64,000 nucleotides of DNA from Bacillus mycoides (lineage in GTDB: Bacteria; Bacillota; Bacilli; Bacillales; Bacillaceae_G). A model generated the notes under the pieces. That model had not been told where the DNA came from. It was given only the letters and a program-made list of their open reading frames with translations, and did no database searches. The DNA lies in assembly GCF_018742245.1 (NCBI RefSeq), contig NZ_CP036132.1:2537001-2601000 (forward strand). Direction: 5' to 3'. Both the position numbers and the translations under genes were made by a program. Positions 61,804 through 64,000 of the stretch are shown in pieces. How positions within the stretch are numbered: the stretch's first letter is position 1; the number at the start of each line of letters is the position of its first letter.

Positions 61804-62310
61804 TTACTGCACTTCCTTTAAGAATCGTTGAACCTCATTTGGTGTTTTTAAAATAATAACTCTTTTATCCTTATTTAATTGATCGAGTCTTTTTAAAATT
61901 GCAGGTCTTTTCGTCTTAGGATATTCCCATATCCATTTAAAAAATTGCAAGTCAAACCTTTCTTAACATCCAGCACCCATATCCGGTCTTGTTTTATTCC
62001 GATATTGCACAATTCTTTTAAAAGCACGATAAACACATATTGTTCTATGAATATCAAGAAAGATAATTGTATCCGCTGCGTTAATTCTTATGTCCATTGT
62101 CCCGCCATAATTCCCATCAATAATCCACTTTTCTTCTTTAATTAAGTCATTTTGAACTGTTCTTTGTTCCTCCCTCGGAACACCTACCCAATTCGGTTTC
62201 CAAAATAACGCATCAAGATGATACACCTGTATTTTTAGTTTATTTCCTAACTGCTTTGCTAATGTAGATTTTCCTGAACCACCAGAACCAATTAATATTA
62301 TTTTTTTCAT
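61804..62310 (-). pseudogene. DNA topology modulation (FlaR-like) kinase, one internal stop
   Basis: A 169-codon frame: IGSGGSGKSTLAKQLG Walker A at the N-terminus, LDALFWKPNWVG, IIDGNYGGTMDIRI and a C-terminal WIWEYPKTKRPAILKRL block. A TAA at 61963-61965 falls after DMGAGC; the frame continues without shift (ERFDLQFFKWIWEY...) to a normal stop at 61804-61806. A single base change (for example AAA to TAA) would restore it. Its start overlaps the APH-like gene stop as ATGA. Confidence 0.85.
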
Positions 62311-63236
62311 ATTAGTAGGACTCTTTCTATAGATTCTTCAATAGCTTCTTTATTAGCAAAAATCCATAAAAACATCTCTTCATTTAACTTTAGTAAATCT
62401 TTTAACTGAACAAAATAAGTAATAAAAATAATTTGTATAGAAAGCATAACATACCATATAGACTGTATTTCCTCTCTTGTTAAAGGATTTTTCTTATTAT
62501 ATCCTTCAAAGATCTTTCCAACTATACGTAGCCATTTCCCTCTTAATATTTCATCAGTATATAACTCACTCAAAATGCTCGTACAACAATAGCATAAATC
62601 GAATACTCTAACGTTTTCTTCTAAAAGTTCAAAATCTATAAACCCTTGAAATTCATTCCCTTTAAAGATTACATTCGATAAGTGCATATCGCGATGAATA
62701 ATTTGTTTTGGTAATGAGTGAACCGTTTCCTTGAAAGCTGTATGTATTTGACCCATTTTTTGAATTACATTCCGATGAACATGCTCATTCTTTTCTAAAA
62801 TTGGTAAAGCCCATCTGTATACTACTTTATACAAATCTCTTTTTATTAACCCGCTTGTACTGTTCACTGAATCTAGTGCTTGATGTAGATTCGCTATTTC
62901 ATCTCCAATAGTGCTCCCTAGCTTTATCAGCTTTTCTGTATCTTTTATTTCTAGCACACTTCCAGTAACATATTCGTACAAACAATAATAATTCTCTTTA
63001 TAAAATATGTACCCTTCATCATTTCTCGTTTTTACTAATTTTTGTACTTTAATACCTTTCTCATCAAGCTGTTCTAATACATTTAATTCATTTAGAAGCT
63101 GCTTCATCGATCCCTTTCCCTTTAAAATATACACTTTATTATTACAATGAATTTTCGTTACGTTTGGTTGAATTTCAGTAGCTGCAACATCTTTATATTG
63201 AAACCAAAACTTTGCAATTTCTAATATATCCTCCAT
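62307..63236 (-). CDS. APH-like phosphotransferase
   Basis: 309 residues from the ATG at 63236 (AAGGGG 9 bases upstream); the frame opens with a TTG at 63242. Kinase-like fold: KVYILKGKGSMKQLL with the ATP Lys, catalytic IIHRDMHLSNVIF (about 181), metal Asp in FQGFIDFELLEENVRVFDL. Substrate unknown; resembles homoserine kinase/aminoglycoside phosphotransferase relatives, not a known resistance enzyme. Stop overlaps the FlaR-like gene. Confidence 0.87.
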   Translation of the reverse strand: MEDILEIAKFWFQYKDVAATEIQPNVTKIHCNNKVYILKGKGSMKQLLNELNVLEQLDEKGIKVQKLVKTRNDEGYIFYKENYYCLYEYVTGSVLEIKDTEKLIKLGSTIGDEIANLHQALDSVNSTSGLIKRDLYKVVYRWALPILEKNEHVHRNVIQKMGQIHTAFKETVHSLPKQIIHRDMHLSNVIFKGNEFQGFIDFELLEENVRVFDLCYCCTSILSELYTDEILRGKWLRIVGKIFEGYNKKNPLTREEIQSIWYVMLSIQIIFITYFVQLKDLLKLNEEMFLWIFANKEAIEESIERVLLI

Positions 63237-63262
63237 ATACAAATACCCCTTTTAAAATTCAC

Positions 63263-63649
63263 TTATTTCTTCCATAGCATAAACTCACCAAGCATTCCTA
63301 CTCCAACACCAATTGTGTAAGCCACTAAATCACTCCATAAAAATCCGTACCCTAATACGAGTCCACCTAAAGTCGTTGCGCGAATGCTATCTATCCAAGT
63401 CTCATGGTACAATTGGCTAATTTCAATCCCGTAGCAAAATATCAAACTAATAAAAGCTAATTTCTTCGTTTCTATTTTAGAAAATAAAAATCCGAATCCA
63501 GTGAAAATCATTAATGCCCATAATGCATCACCTAAGTAGTCATTTAATAGATCAGGTAATGCAAAAGCAAACTTTCTGGAAATAAGACCTAAAATAACAA
63601 CAACTATAGTAAACAGTGCATATAGTAATCTGTTTCGTTTCGTATTCAT
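63263..63649 (-). CDS. DUF2809 membrane protein
   Basis: 128 residues, four hydrophobic helices (about 9-28, 41-57, 64-78 and 93-120). GDALWALMIFTGFGFLF, FCYGIEISQLYHETWID and GYGFLWSDLVAYTIGVGVG (each in part) fit DUF2809. Function unknown. Followed, 20 bases on, by the APH-like gene. Confidence 0.85.
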   Translation of the reverse strand: MNTKRNRLLYALFTIVVVILGLISRKFAFALPDLLNDYLGDALWALMIFTGFGFLFSKIETKKLAFISLIFCYGIEISQLYHETWIDSIRATTLGGLVLGYGFLWSDLVAYTIGVGVGMLGEFMLWKK

Positions 63650-63682
63650 TTCAAAATCTCCTAATATATAATCTAAAACTGC

Positions 63683-63720
63683 AAATAGCTAGTAAAATAT
63701 AATCATTTTACTAGCTATTT
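63683..63720 (-). terminator. terminator of the MmcQ/YjbR gene
   Basis: AAATAGCTAGTAAAAT / ATTTTACTAGCTATTT perfect 16-bp stem with a 6-nt loop, 20 bases past the stop. Confidence 0.85.
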
Positions 63721-63741
63721 ATGGTCGACTTCACTTTGTAT

Positions 63742-64000
63742 TTAATCCAATAACTCTTGCTGCTTTTTCTTTGAAAATGATTGTAGTACTAAATCATACG
63801 ACCAATCAATCATTTTATTAATTTGTTCTTGTTCTACACCCTTATGTATATAAACTGTATTCCAATGTTTTTTATTCATATGATATCCAGGAATAATTGT
63901 TTCCGGATAATCTTCTCTTATTCGCAAGGCAAGTTCTGGATCACATTTTAATGTAATCGCAGCTTTTTCACCTTCTTCATGATTCACTATCGCAAATATT
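63742..64000 (-). CDS. MmcQ/YjbR family protein (partial at window edge)
   Basis: The frame is open through 64000, so the N-terminus is off the window; the visible part starts at ...IFAIVNHEEGEKAAITL. LKCDPELALRIREDYPETIIPGYHMNKKHW (parts shown) and IDWSYDLVLQSF are the conserved blocks of the MmcQ/YjbR double-wing DNA-binding-like fold. Small cytosolic protein of unknown role. Confidence 0.88.
   Translation of the reverse strand, partial: IFAIVNHEEGEKAAITLKCDPELALRIREDYPETIIPGYHMNKKHWNTVYIHKGVEQEQINKMIDWSYDLVLQSFSKKKQQELLD

Noticed and set aside
62307..63236. Aminoglycoside resistance phosphotransferase
   Set aside because: Only the general kinase motifs are shared; many housekeeping kinases look the same.
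1..64000. CRISPR arrays, rRNA, tRNA, prophage, integrated plasmid replication genes
   Set aside because: No spaced direct repeats, no rRNA or tRNA signatures, no phage structural genes and no rep gene were seen.

Overview
The window is AT-rich, densely packed Firmicute chromosome and reads as Bacillus cereus group (cereus/thuringiensis/anthracis). Support comes from the sleB-ypeB-ylaJ spore germination operon, a cwlJ cortex hydrolase, a class I lysyl-tRNA synthetase under a T-box, a kynurenine operon (kynU-kynB-kynA), an OpuA-type betaine transporter and many small families typical of this group (DUF3889, DUF3953, DUF3977, DUF4085, DUF4181). No rRNA, tRNA, CRISPR array, prophage or intact transposase was seen. 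Most genes lie on the minus strand.

Layout. 0.2-2.6 kb: a lone 793-residue protein that resembles the prokaryotic PIWI family pPIWI_RE, without its usual helicase and nuclease partners. 3-8.8 kb: tenA behind a TPP riboswitch, a MocR regulator abutting a D-Ala-D-Ala ligase (a probable DdlR-Ddl pair), a short homoserine dehydrogenase and a secreted lipase. 9-21 kb: a Bce-type peptide-resistance transporter with a TTACA-N4-TGTAA operator and a trailing lipoprotein, a BceRS-like two-component system 6 kb away, and an ABC-F ribosome protection protein behind a transcription attenuator. 21-28 kb: acetamidase-like enzyme, cwlJ, T-box/lysK, and a translationally coupled SMP-30/methyltransferase pair. 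28.5-30 kb: a ParM-like actin plus a small ParR-like protein, a plasmid-style partition pair on what is otherwise chromosome. 30-37 kb: acetyltransferases, lipoproteins and the sleB operon. 37-41 kb: the kyn operon, divergent from a TetR regulator, with tandem palindromic boxes over both promoters. 41-51 kb: small accessory genes, several of them decaying (a truncated Fis-type regulator, a NIPSNAP-like gene with an internal stop, a shortened NUDIX gene), a secreted beta/gamma-crystallin-like protein and a HIT/PP2C pair. 51-57 kb: OpuA genes split divergently, an ECF sigma factor joined to a second ClpP, a 2Fe-2S ferredoxin and rpiA. 57-64 kb: a palindromic repeat, an ABC exporter, a macrolide-type glycosyltransferase, a SUMF1-domain protein, a topology-modulation-like kinase gene broken by one stop codon, an APH-like kinase and a partial MmcQ/YjbR gene at the right edge.

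The best candidates for something little described are the solitary pPIWI_RE-like gene, the chromosomal ParM/ParR-like pair, the ECF sigma-ClpP operon (its sigma factor ends in Ser-Ala-Ala and an ECF-like promoter precedes it) and the secreted crystallin-fold protein. Family calls rest on motif recognition by eye, without database searches.
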